The translations under genes and the position numbers were made by a program. From Myrica gale (lineage: Eukaryota > Streptophyta > Magnoliopsida > Fagales > Myricaceae): DNA of 64,000 nt. The notes below the pieces were generated by a model. The model saw only the letters and a program-made list of their open reading frames with translations, made no database searches and was not told where the DNA came from. Each line of letters starts with the position of its first letter. Position 1 is the first letter of the stretch. The DNA lies in contig OZ005620.1 in the NCBI GenBank assembly GCA_963930655.1, positions 3,239,001-3,303,000 of the forward strand. The letters run 5' to 3'. Shown here in pieces: positions 11,082 to 21,878 of this stretch.

Positions 11082-11644
11082 TAAGGGTGATGAAATCATC
11101 CGCCGGAAACCGGAATTTCCGGTTCCGGTTCCGGTATCGTGGTTCCGGTACCGGTTCCGGCATATTCCGGAACCGGAACCGGAACTATTTTTTAGGAATT
11201 TACGGAATCGGAACCGGAACCGGAAATTCCGGCGGAAATGCCGGAATTTTCCGGTTCCGGTTTTTTTTTTTTTTAAAATGAAGGGCTCAAACGGTGCCGT
11301 TTGAGCCCTTGTTTAAAACAAAAAACTGGAGTCTCAGCCGACTCCATCAGTCCATCCAATTTTCGACTTTGGTCATCTCTCAAGTCTCAGCCGAAATCTC
11401 CCCCCCCCCTCTCGCTCGACACTCCCTCTCTCTCGCTCACCCCAGAGATCTCTCAGCCGCGGTGCCGCCAGCAACAGCCCCCCCACCCCACACTTGTGAG
11501 TCCAGCCTCCGTCTCTCCCAGCCTTCCCTGCCGAAATCTTCATCTCTCTCTCTCTCACTCTCACAGATATCTCATCTCTCTCTCTCTCACTCTCCGGCTC
11601 ACTCCCAGTACGTATCCCTCTCTCAACTCCCTCTCCGCTAATTA

Positions 11645-11745
11645 TTGATTGATTGTGATTATGTGAATTTGTGATTTGTGATTATGTGAATTTGTGATTT
11701 GTGATTATGTGAATTATGTGAATTTGTGATTTGTGATTATTTAAA
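11645..11745. repeat. Short tandem repeat in the hAT leader
   Basis: About four imperfect copies of a unit of roughly 24 bp containing GTGATTATGTGAATTTGTG. Non-coding, between the CT-rich leader and the palindromic array. Confidence 0.7.
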
Positions 11746-11910
11746 TCACATAGTTAGGGTTTGTTTTTGTTAATTACTTAATTTGATTTTAGGGTTTGTT
11801 AATTTCTCAACTATAATATGAGTTACTTTATATAGATTGTTGATTGTTTGCTGATTGTTTGATTGCTCATGAGAATAATTTGTGAAGTTTGGCCACACAC
11901 CAGAAGACAT

Positions 11911-12288
11911 AAATGTAAAATTTTCAGTCTAAGTGTCGACACATAATACCATGGTGTCGACACATTGGTCATACACCAGAAGACATGTCCCAGGCCAATA
12001 TGATGGTGTCGACACATTGTACAAAGGTGTCGACACATTGCACTATCAACAGAAAGCAGGTTTCCAGGCCAAGCTGATGGTGTCGACACCTTTGTCCAAT
12101 GTGTCGACACCATCATATTGGCCTGGAAACCTGCTTTCTGTTGATAGTGCAATGTGTCGACACCTTTGTACAATGTGTCGACACCATCATATTGGCCTGG
12201 GACATGTCTTCTGGTGTGTGACCAATGTGTCGACACCATGGTATTATGTGTCGACACTATCGACACTTAGACTGAAAATTTTACATTT
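11911..12288. repeat. 378-bp perfect-arm palindrome with a TGTCGACA array
   Basis: The outer ends are inverted copies (AAATGTAAAATTTTCAG and CTGAAAATTTTACATTT). Between them the 10-bp palindrome GTGTCGACAC occurs about ten times. The spacers pair across a centre near 12100 (CAACAGAAAGCAGG left, CCTGCTTTCTGTTG right). The transcript would fold into one long hairpin. Left of it, 11891-11910 repeats an internal segment (CACACCAGAAGACAT). It lies between the hAT leader and the transposase remnant, probably in an intron. Long ORFs on both strands here encode near-identical peptides because of the symmetry and are not genes. Confidence 0.85.
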
Positions 12289-12373
12289 ATTTTTACATTT
12301 AGATAGATTGAGTCATTTTACATTTATTTTTTGTTATTCAAATGAATTGAAAATCAAATATTTTTAATGTCAG

Positions 12374-13335
12374 ATGGATGAGATTAGTATTACACATACT
12401 ACAAATGTAGGGTCTTGCCCTAGTGGTGGTCCAATACCTGATGAGTCAGTTAGTAGTCCTCAATCTGGTGGTGATGAGGATATTACCAATCAGTCAGAAG
12501 AACAACCAAGTAAAAAGAGAAAGAATACTCGCAAGAGTTTTGTGTGGGATCACTTTACTAAAATTTTGCCAGTTGTCAAACCTGAACACCCTGAAGCCAA
12601 ATGTCATCATTGTAAGGCCAAGGTTGGGTGCCACCCTGTCATCATGATAAGTATTGGGGGGATTTGAGGAAGGTGAATAGACTTTTATTTGTAGCTGCGG
12701 TATTAGATCCTCGCTTTAAACTCATCACTTTAGAGTATTGGGCTATCAACAATTTTGGGAAGGATAAGGGCATGGATTTCACTGCTATGGTGCGAGGTAC
12801 TCTAGAAAATATGTTTGAGGAGTATAGTGGAGGTTTCATAGCCCAATCAGAGCAGCCAAGTGGAAGTCACAGTTCTGCAAATATGGATGAATTGATGAAT
12901 ATTGATCAGCATTTATGGGGAGGTCTTCCTACTTATCGACAGCAACAAAACTTGCTAGATAGTAAGTCTGAGGTGGAGAGATACTTGATTGAAGATGTGG
13001 AACCAAGGGTGGCGCATTTTGATATTTTGTTGTGGTGGAAGGTGAATTCTCAGAAGTTTCAAGTTCTTTCTCGCATTGCAAAGGATGTGTTAGCTATCCC
13101 AATTACTACCGTGCCATCTGAGTCCGCTTTTAGCACTTCCGGCAGAGTGTTGGATGCTTTTCGCTCTTCTTTGGCGCCTGGTACCGTGGAAGGCCTCATA
13201 TGTGCACAAAATTGGTTGCATGCTACTCCTATACTTGATGAAGATGATGCCGACATTGATGGTGGAGATGATCCATTGAGTTACAAACTAGATATGGGTA
13301 TACTTTTTATTTTGTTAAATTTTTTGCTTTGTTAA
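12374..13335 (+). pseudogene. hAT transposase remnant (BED finger plus C-terminal dimerisation region)
   Basis: The first frame (12374-12667) follows an AG acceptor and encodes an acidic N-terminus plus the start of a BED zinc finger (SFVWDHFTKI and CHHC). The second frame (from about 12640 to 13335) resumes at KYWGDLRKVNRLLF, shortly before the conserved VLDPRFK, and contains the hAT C-terminal dimerisation block (LLWWKVNSQKF, IPITTVPSESAFSTSGRVL). Everything between, including the catalytic RNase H-like core and the second half of the finger, is missing, and the frame changes at the junction. A small 3' exon may follow at 13393-13430. It cannot be a functional transposase. Confidence 0.85.
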
Positions 13336-13800
13336 TTGATTATTTGGTTCTCTTAGTATTTATCTTATAATTGTTTTGTTTTTCTTTTGTAGAGATGGAG
13401 AACTTGAGGATATCAGTTGGACAAGCACAATGATCTATTTAGTATTTTAGTGGCTGGTATCCTATTTCAATTAACTCTAGCTTCGTTTATACATGATTGT
13501 ATTTATATATTTTGGAAAAAATAATTAAAGAGACATTTGTTCAGGAAAAAAAACAGCCAAATTTTGGCTTTGGGCTTTTAAAAAAAGTTGGGCCTAAACT
13601 AAATATATTTTTTTAGGCCCATATAAGGAACCGGAATTTCCGGTTCCGGTTCCGAAAATTCCGGTTCCAATTCCGGTTCCGTTCCGGTAAATTCCGGAAT
13701 GGAACCGGAATGGAAAATCCCATTCCGGTGAGTACCGGAACCGGAACCGGAATGACCCATTCCGGTTCCATCCGGTTCCGGTTTCACCCTTAAATTAAAG

Positions 13801-15488
13801 TCCGAGTGGGCCACATACGACAGAACCTTTCGGTAATCCGGTCTGTTTTTATTTTGCACGCAGTAACCCGGTCTTCCAATAGCACATAGCTAAAAGGTTC
13901 TTGGCCTTCTGGCTGTGGGTAAATTAATTGGACGGTTCCGGCGGTGAGTGATTGGACGGTTGAGAAGTTGACAGAAGTGGATATTCCATATGCTTGGTTT
14001 CGTATAAAGCTACCAAATTATTTTTATTTTTATTTTAACTTGAAAAAGGTATTTGGACATGTTACATAACTTACGCAAGTTTACGAGCTTCTTCTTTCTA
14101 CGATGACAGCTAGCGCAATGATTTTTATTTTTAATTTTTAATTCGGAGGTACGAATTAGTTTAATCATATTTTAATTAATCTTAAGATTTGTATAATCTC
14201 TTCCATTCCATTCAATCTAATAATTACTAAATCAAACGCTTTAAAGGTAATTATAAAGAATGGATACTATTTATAAATTATTTATTTATTTTTTTTAAAT
14301 CACCGAGGCCTCTAGAATCATTACTATAGTGTTTGTATTAAGTTTACAAATTTTGACATATATAAATCGGTAAAAATAAAGATAAAATAATTAAAATAAA
14401 TTTTTTATAATTATTTTGATAAAAATAAATAATTAGATAGAAAGATAGATTATTTTAAAGTTATATTTTTATTCAATAAAAAATTCTGAACCCTCGTAAT
14501 CACATCGTAATCAGATAATTTTGAAAAGGATAAAATATAGACCATATCCAAAACAATCTGGTCCGTAGACTCGAAACATGGTTGAGACCTTCAAAGTCAA
14601 CACCCTAATGCCAACCATTGATCTTGGATTGAACCAATCTTCGCCATTGAACTTTTTGAGAACATTTTTAAATTTATTATCAAATAAAATATATTTTGGA
14701 TTGAAATATAAGCTGATAGATTTTCTTATCTTTTTCAAAAGATCTCAACCATTGATCCTGGATTTCAAGGTTCAGATCTCAACCGTTGATCATATTTTAT
14801 AGAGTTTTCCTTTTTTTTTCTACAATATGTTGCACGGAAAATAATTCGTCGGCAATCCTGAAAGTCGTGCAGCGTGTCATTGATTCATCGACTTTCACAC
14901 TTTTTCCCTCACGTTCTTGTTACGATAACACTCCTTTCCCACCAATCCCTCGTTCCCTCCACGTTATTTTTTATTCCTCCGTGTCTCCCCCTCTTTGTTT
15001 CTGAGTTTGTTGAGGAAAAGGTGGAGTGGAACCGTGGCCACCCTCTCATCGAAGCAAAATTCTGGCGTTAGGTTGAGATTCTTTCGATCCCAATTCCCTG
15101 CCAAAAGATTCCATCCGTGTTTAACCTGTCGTCGTCTCCGATCACGCTTCCATCGTCTCCGCCCTCGTTCTCTCCGTCCGATCGACCCTCTTTAGGAAAA
15201 TATAGTGATGATATGTCTCAGAAATCTCATTTCACTTATTTCCAGATCAAACTCTTTCCCGATGCTCCACTCTTTTATTTGTTGTAGAAATTCTAGGTCT
15301 TCTCCATTACCGGTGTAATCTATTTAGAAATTGGGGGAAAAATTAGCGTGTTTCTTTGAGTTCTATAGATTGTAAGTGAAGGGGACATTAGGTTTGTGTA
15401 TGTATTTGATTTCGGTGATTTCGGTATTCGTTCAGAATTGGGTATTGCTGTGACTGACAGTTGTGTTAGCTGAGTTTGAATTGCGACT
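13801..15488. other. Intergenic and 5' UTR of the PTPMT gene
   Basis: 13801-14800 is AT-rich without features I can name. 14850-15200 is pyrimidine-rich and could be the promoter and leader of the phosphatase gene; its ORFs are basic and low-complexity, typical of leaders. No clear TATA box was found. Confidence 0.35.
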
Positions 15489-18400
15489 ATGTATATTGAG
15501 GAATTGAAGGGAGGGGAGGTTGAAAGTGGTGAAGAAGGGAAATTGTGTGATGGAGATCGCGATGTTGGCGGCGGAAGCGTTGTTCCTTTGGATGCGAAGC
15601 GGGTTTTGATCGGAGCTGGGGCACGCGCACTATTCTATCCGACTCTGCTCTACAATGTTCTTAGGAACAAGATTCAGGCTGAGTTTAGGTGGTGGGATAA
15701 GGTGGATGAGGTATGATATCGTTTTGCTTCTTATGGTTCTTGTTGTTTTGCTACATGATGTATGTGATATTTGTGATTTTTTAATGATTTTGGGCCAGAA
15801 AAATTGCTGCTTTCTACGGTGGCTTTACGGTTGTGTTTCATTACAATCATTTTGCATTTCGGTCCTTTATGCGAATATCTGTTTTTGTGTAGAGGAAGAT
15901 GAAATAGATTACAAGACAGAATTTGTTATTCTTTTATTCTTATCATAAACACTTGTTCATTTAATAGCATAGACGGCAAGTGTTTATAGTAGTTTCTAAT
16001 TTCTCTAGATGTAATTGTGGTACTAGTTCTGTTCCTACAAGTTTTTGGCTGTCTATCCGATGTAAAAATTATCTCACTGTGCTTCACATTTAGTGTGTTT
16101 CTCTTTCTGTTTCTTAGATGTTCTTGGCCTGTTAAAATTGTGTTATTGTAGTTCTTTCTTGCTCGACTGCTGTATGCATTGTATGTCCATGGTATATCTT
16201 GGATGGTTTCTGTGGTTTACCAAACTTTTCATAGATGTAGGTTGAACTCATCCTTTTTTCATGGATTCTCTCTGGTACTCTGCTGGTTAAGTTCTGTTTG
16301 TCAAATTGTCCTTTATTCGGTGCTTATTATTCCCTTATACATTTGGTGATGTATTTTTGTCTCATCCATCACTCCCCCTCTGCCTTGTTTTTCTGATCTA
16401 TTTGTGCAACATTATGTGTTTTAGGACCATAATTTAATGGTGACTCCAAATTTGCAGGTTCAGCATTTGAGAGTTAATTTTGCAGTATCTTGGGGGGTTA
16501 TTCTTTTAAATTGTATATCAGAAACTTCTTACTTATCGATGTAACAATTATCTCACTATGCTTCACATTTAGTGTGTTTCTCTTTCTGTTTCTTAGATGT
16601 TCTTGGCCTGTTAAAATTGTGTTATTGTAATTCTTTCTTGCTCGACTGCTGTATGCATTGTATATCCATGGTATATCTTGGATGGTTTCTGTGGTTTACC
16701 AAACTTTTCATAGATGTAGGTTGAACACATCCTTTTTTCATGGATTCTCTTTGGTACTCTGCTGGTTAAGTTCTGTTCGTCAAATTGTCCTTTATTCGGT
16801 GCTTATTATTCCCTTATACATTTGGTGATGTATTTTTGTCTCATCCATCACTCCCCCTCTGCCTTGTTTTTCTGATCTATTTGTGCAACATTATGTGTTT
16901 TAGGACCATAATTTAATGGTGACTCCAAATTTGCAGGTTCAGCATTTGAGAGTTAATTTTGCAGTATCTTGGGGGGTTACTCTTTTAAATTGTATATTAG
17001 AAACTTCTTACTTACAAAAAAAAATTGTATATCAGAAATGTATTTGTGTGGTAGGAAGTAGGAACCAGGTCTCTAATGTACCTATTTTCAGTTTGTATTG
17101 TTAGGTGCTGTTCCATTCCCAACTGATGTTCCCCGCCTAAAGGAGCTTGGTGTTAGTGGAGTCGTGACACTAAATGAGCCCTATGAGACTTTGGTTCCAA
17201 CATCCCTATATCATGTGAGTATTCTATCCTGGTCGATTTTGAAGGCTCCTTTTTTTAATAATTCATGATGGTACTCTTTAGCTGGTATGACCATTAGACA
17301 TGTTTATTGTCTTTGATGATAGATGAAATGGCAACTGGAGAAGTTGCTTCATTTTTTGACTCCTGTTTATTTGAGGAAAGCTGTCACAATTCATATTTTG
17401 ACCTGCCATTTTTTTAATTGAAAGGGGGGGGGGGGAACAATTTGGACTAGAAGTAAATGGTATCTTATATCTGCTGCTTCTGGAGGAAATATAAAACTAA
17501 ACGCAAATTGTATAATGGTAGTTTGGGAAACACTAAGAGAGCCAATCATCTTCTAATTTAGTGGTACCTCTTTGTCCCACAATAAACTGGGTTCTCAGTG
17601 TGAGGCCACTGGTGTATTCGCTTATGAATGTACGAGTTTATAAGTCATAAACATCTTTCATCGTTCATCCAAAGATGTAAAACCCCCTTCCCGGATAGGG
17701 CTAGGAATGTCACAAGTACATAAGCAAAATAAAATAATAGGATCTCAAAATCAGAAAATATTGCGGAATTTAAAACTTAAAACAATCTCAACTTCATGAT
17801 ACTTTAATCGAATTTCAAAAATAAAACTTAGGAGTTATATCATCCCGAAACAACACTTTGGTGCACCAATGCACTTATTCTAAGGTCCTCTAGGTTTATT
17901 CCATCATCTAATTCCCATGGCATGTAAACTTGTCTCCCTCCAAATCTGGACATTTAAAACATAAAACAAAGTCGAATGCTCAGCAAATACATCATACAGC
18001 AAATGAATTTATAAAACTATTTTCGGTATTGCCCTTTTCAAAATGTGATCAATTTACTTTTTTATTTATTTTATTCATCTAGTAAATACAAATCTTTATA
18101 TTCTTGGTTCTGCCAGAATGGGTGCTATACTGGAAGAGTGTAGTTGTCTCTCTCACTCTCTCTCTCTTTTTCCCCCGTCCCTCCCTTCCTCCCTGTCCTC
18201 CAACGTGGTTCTACGACTATTTTTGCTCGATACCATTTGGAAAACCAGTGTGTTAGGGAATTTTCTTTTTCCTGGGCACAGCTGTAAATTGAAAGTTGCT
18301 TTGCCCTAATTCGAGTTTGTGCATTAAGTTCCTCTTATGTTACATACGTTCTAATTTATAACATGTTTGTAGGCTCATGGCATTGACCATCTTGTGATAG

Positions 18401-19675
18401 CTACAAGAGACTATTGCTTTGCTCCATCATTAAGAGATATACATAAAGCAGTGAACTTTATTCATGGTAAGCACTGTTTTTACTCTGCTTTTCCTGCTTT
18501 GGGTTATGTAGAATATCAGACTATCATTTGGCAGAAACTAGCCTCTACTCTTGAGGACACATGATGATTTCACTTTTGATGTATCGTATTTTATTTTTCC
18601 TTCTGGGAGATATTCCAGATGATTACCTGGTCTTTCTTATGTCATTTTTCTTGAAGAAAATGTGTCTCGTGGAAGAACTACATATGTTCATTGCAAAGCT
18701 GGACGGGGGCGCAGCACAACTGTTGTCGTATGTTACCTGGTCAGTTCTACACCAAAGAGATATGAATTTGCTATCCATTGAACATTTTCTTCCTTTCTGA
18801 GATTCCTTCTTTTATAGGTACAACACAAGCAGATGACACCTGATGCTGCATATGATTATGTGAAATCAATCCGTCCGAGAGTGCTTTTAGCCTCTTCCCA
18901 GTGGCAGGTATTCTGAAAATGCTGGTAAAGCTTTTAAAAAATATATCAGTTTGTTCTCATCCGCGATTAGGCAGTGGAAATTGAGGGATTCTTAATTGCT
19001 CATTCTGTACCTAAGGACCAGTTCGTTTTTACCATATGTTTAGCCATACATTGTGAATGATTTCTGAACTATGCTGTCCTTAACTTTCATTTGGGTGAAG
19101 TACTCGAGAAATGGTTTTTTTTTTCAAGTGTGTTGGATTTGTTTGCCGAAAATCTTTTCAATTAGCACTCTCTCTCTTGGGGCAATTGACTAGTGGCATT
19201 TATTTGTATTTGCATGTTGCTGTAAATGTGTTCTTTTCTTTTCGGTTCTTTTTATATGCTCCTATTTTGTTGGTTACAATTACAGGCTGTCCAGGAATAT
19301 TACCATGTTATGTTGGAAAAGTCTGTACTCTACACCCACATGACTAGCCTAATAATGAAAGCCCCCGAATCAGCAGCTTCACGAGATCTTGTTGCATTTG
19401 ATGATGGATCTATAGTAATTGTGACAGAATCCGATCTTGAAGGGTATAACTCAAATCTTGATTCAGCTGCTCTGGGAAGTGAGATATGGGCAGACTTAAG
19501 TGTGGTCTACCGGGTCCGAGTAGCAGGTCAGGCAGCTCTGGCAAGAATTTCATGCTTATGGTTTCGCTGCCGTGCTCATGAGAGAATTTCCGGGGAGAAG
19601 CTGGCCAACGAAAGCAGCTGCTCTGTCAGGGCTGGTCAGCTCAGAGGAATCAGTGTGGACATACATGTCTACTGA
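15489..19675 (+). CDS. PTPMT1: PTPMT1-type phosphatidylglycerophosphate phosphatase (dual-specificity phosphatase), six exons
   Basis: Exons: 15489-15710, 17092-17214, 18373-18466, 18657-18739, 18818-18907, 19286-19675; all introns GT-AG, total 333 residues. Order: variable N-terminus; WWDKVDE/FVLLGAVPFPTDVPRL; GVVTLNEPYE; the PTP active-site loop HCKAGRGRST (exon 4; Cys nucleophile and Arg of CX5R); AAYDYVKSIRPRVLLASSQW; then a plant-specific C-terminal extension. Known members dephosphorylate phosphatidylglycerophosphate to phosphatidylglycerol in phospholipid/cardiolipin synthesis, and the length fits the Arabidopsis PTPMT1 (At2g35680) class rather than the shorter paralogue. Exon 2 was placed at 17092, not at the nearer AG, because only that restores the FVLLG motif. 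Intron 1 carries a 479-bp tandem duplication. All signature residues are present, so the gene should be active. Confidence 0.92.
16058..17015 (+). repeat. 479-bp tandem duplication in intron 1 of the PTPMT gene
   Basis: Copy 1 about 16058-16536, copy 2 about 16537-17015, with very few differences. It duplicates intron only and touches neither splice site. The second copy ends at a poly(A) micro-insertion (17001-17030). Confidence 0.9.
16997..17037 (+). mobile_element. Micro-retroposon insertion, poly(A)-tailed (i)
   Basis: TTGTATATTAGAAA, then CTTCTTACTTAC plus nine A, then TTGTATATCAGAAA. The flanks are a 14-bp direct repeat with one mismatch. This is the pattern of target-primed reverse transcription of the extreme 3' end of a LINE-like RNA. 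Confidence 0.5.
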
Positions 19676-21878
19676 AAAGGAAATAACATAGAAGATGTTT
19701 GATAAGTTTTCTGCCTTACATTTTCCTTGTACAGCGAAAGGGAAATAATGTATTGGCAGATATGAAACGGTGGTTTCTCCCCCCCTCCCCTTTTGTAAAT
19801 TTAGTTGTAACTTTTCTCTTGAATCAAAATGTAAGAAAGTTGAGCATTATGAGAAACGAAATATTGATGATACCAAGGAAGATTGGATCTATATTCAGAG
19901 AAGGGGAGGTCTCAGGGGAGGTCTCTGGCAGTGTTAAGCGGAGTAGAACACAAACCTATATACCTCCCTCGCTTAAGTGCCTCCTAAAATATTGCCTATA
20001 GCAGGTGTCTCAAAAATTCTTATAATTGGCATGCGCATATTTCCTGAACATAGTGCGTTATATATGAGCTACAGACTGGGATAATGATGGCAAGACGATA
20101 ATTCTCCATCAACTGATGTGGGAAAGGAAAAATGGTTATCTTGTAGTAGTTTTTACGCTTGGTTTCCAGCGTCAGAGATAGCTTGGTTCGAGAAGACTTC
20201 GGGCCTCGATATTCATAACATCAACTCTTTCCTGAACAAATACACTTCTACGTTGCCCAAGCTTTGGAAGTTTTTCATGGCGAGTGGCTGTCCTCAAAAA
20301 TTTAAAGCTGGGGCTATGTGGCCCCAAATGTAATAATAGAACTCCTTTTTTTTTTTCCTTGGGAAATAATAGAACTCGCATACTCTTATACTTGATCATT
20401 TTTAGAGAGAGAGCCTCTGCCCTCTCTAGACTTTCTTCTTTTGCACTTGCCCACTCCGGGGACAGGAGGAGCTCTTGCTCCTCTCGTCTTTCCCTTTTCT
20501 CTCCCTCTCTCTTATCTCCGTTTAACCCTTGGCCTTTTGTTCCCCTTTTTCTCTTACCGCGTGCACCTTCTTTTGGGCGTTCTTCATGGGTAGATCTAGG
20601 CAGTTTGGTGACTTTTTGGTGGCCACGCTCCGTTCGGCTGTGCTCCTCCTCTCCAGGCCCTCCTCTGTCCATTCTCCCGGAGTTTGTGCGTCGACGCGTG
20701 ATGTTCCACTCGCGCACGTGGGTGCGCGTGGATCTCATGTGCGCCGGCCTTCTTTTGCCTTATTTGGGTTGTTTTGGCTTGTTGTTTCTCGGTCCAGGGG
20801 CTCTTTGCTGTGTGTTTTGTTTTTGTCGTGTTGTGTCTAATAATTTCATTTCTCTGGTTTTTGTTGAGAAGGATTTCGTGGCAGTTTGGTTGGTGCGTCA
20901 TGTTCCTGCAACAATGAAGCTCCTCACTTTGTCCTCCATTTTGGTTGTGCTGGTGTGGATGGGTTGTCGAGGCAGTGGGAGTGTGGAGCTTGCTTGCCCT
21001 TTCCTCCGATGTTGGACTCCTCCGCTTGTGGTGGAGCTTACTTCGGGTACATGAACCCGTTTCAAAACTCTGGGTCTTTTGACCCCCTTGTATGCAGCCT
21101 TTGTAGCTATTATGATTCAAGCCTTTGTGGCCAGTTGTTGTATGGTCCTTCGGGACGTTCAAATTGCTTATAGGCTCTCTTGCCCCTGACACGCTCTTCT
21201 AGTTACTTCTTGGACATTTAAAAAAAAAACTGCAGTATGACAGTAGCTGCTTCCACATGATAACTTGATATGGGGTATGAAATGAACGGGGTTTCCAGTC
21301 AATTAGATTTTACGTATCAGATTTTCTTCTCAAATTTTATGGAACCGCCATTTATTTTGATCTTCACGGCTATCTTTGGCATTTCAAGACCTTATCTTAC
21401 ATGTAATTTACAGCAAATTTTCGCATTGGAGTATACTTTTAAACGGTTAAAGCTACTGATACCTTAATATAGGCACTCAGTAAACCAATTTGCAAAATGA
21501 TAAAATTTCTGTCCCACCTTTTAATGTTCTTTTCTACACGACTGCTGATAGAAAAACTCCATTAATAGAACTATTTCATATGAAAGTGCCCAGAGGCTGA
21601 TAGGAATCAACATGTAGAGATGATGGTAGATTTGCCAATGCAAAACAAAAAAGAGAACAGGCACCAGTGAGAGGCATACAGAAAACGGATATCATGATAA
21701 TGAGCATGAGCATATTTCAAAATGGAAAAAAGGGTGTTCTCCCAAATACTGGATGTACATAATCTAAATTCAATATGATTCATGAACGCACGCCAATAAT
21801 CATTTTTAATCGTTTTATAACCAGATGTCCTCTGCATATTCAACACATGTTTCTACTATTATAGTGGCTGGATCAAAA
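19676..21878. other. Intergenic between PTPMT and PPT genes, possible retroposed block
   Basis: 19676-20000 is the probable PTPMT 3' UTR. 20400-21215 is distinctly GC-richer and ends in a poly(A) stretch (21221-21230), as in a retroposed transcript, but there is no recognisable protein and I found no flanking duplication. Overlapping frames in it (up to 256 codons) lack family motifs. 21240-21878 is probably the PPT 3' UTR. Confidence 0.35.
20332..20377 (-). mobile_element. Micro-insertion with 13-bp target duplication (iv)
   Basis: AATAATAGAACTC occurs at 20332-20344 and 20365-20377. Between lies 20 bp consisting of a T run and CCTTGGGA, that is an A-tailed piece on the minus strand. It is downstream of the phosphatase gene. 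Confidence 0.5.

Larger units (their letters stand above)
11082..13792 (+). mobile_element. Non-autonomous hAT transposon (2.71 kb)
   Basis: Ends are TAAGGGTGA and TCACCCTTA, flanked by the identical 8-bp duplication AATTAAAG. Both subterminal regions (about 11100-11265 and 13627-13783) are packed with GGTTCCGG/CCGGAACC motifs in both orientations, as expected of transposase-binding arrays in hAT ends. Inside are a CT-rich leader (11395-11600), a tandem repeat of TGTGATTATGTGAATT type (11645-11745), the palindromic array at 11911-12288 and the remains of a transposase (12374-13430). The exact target duplication argues for a fairly recent insertion. Confidence 0.92.

Noticed and set aside
11911-12288. 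CRISPR-like regular repeats
   Set aside because: The repeated unit is a 10-bp palindrome in a plant transposon, spacers are themselves inverted copies, and no cas-type genes could be expected.
11823-12367. Two long ORFs (147 and 144 codons) on opposite strands with similar peptides
   Set aside because: They are a direct result of the palindromic array; the peptides are near-identical because the two arms are inverted copies.
20172-21192. Overlapping ORFs of 188, 256 and 198 codons
   Set aside because: They lie in all orientations within one GC-rich block, have low-complexity composition and no family motif.
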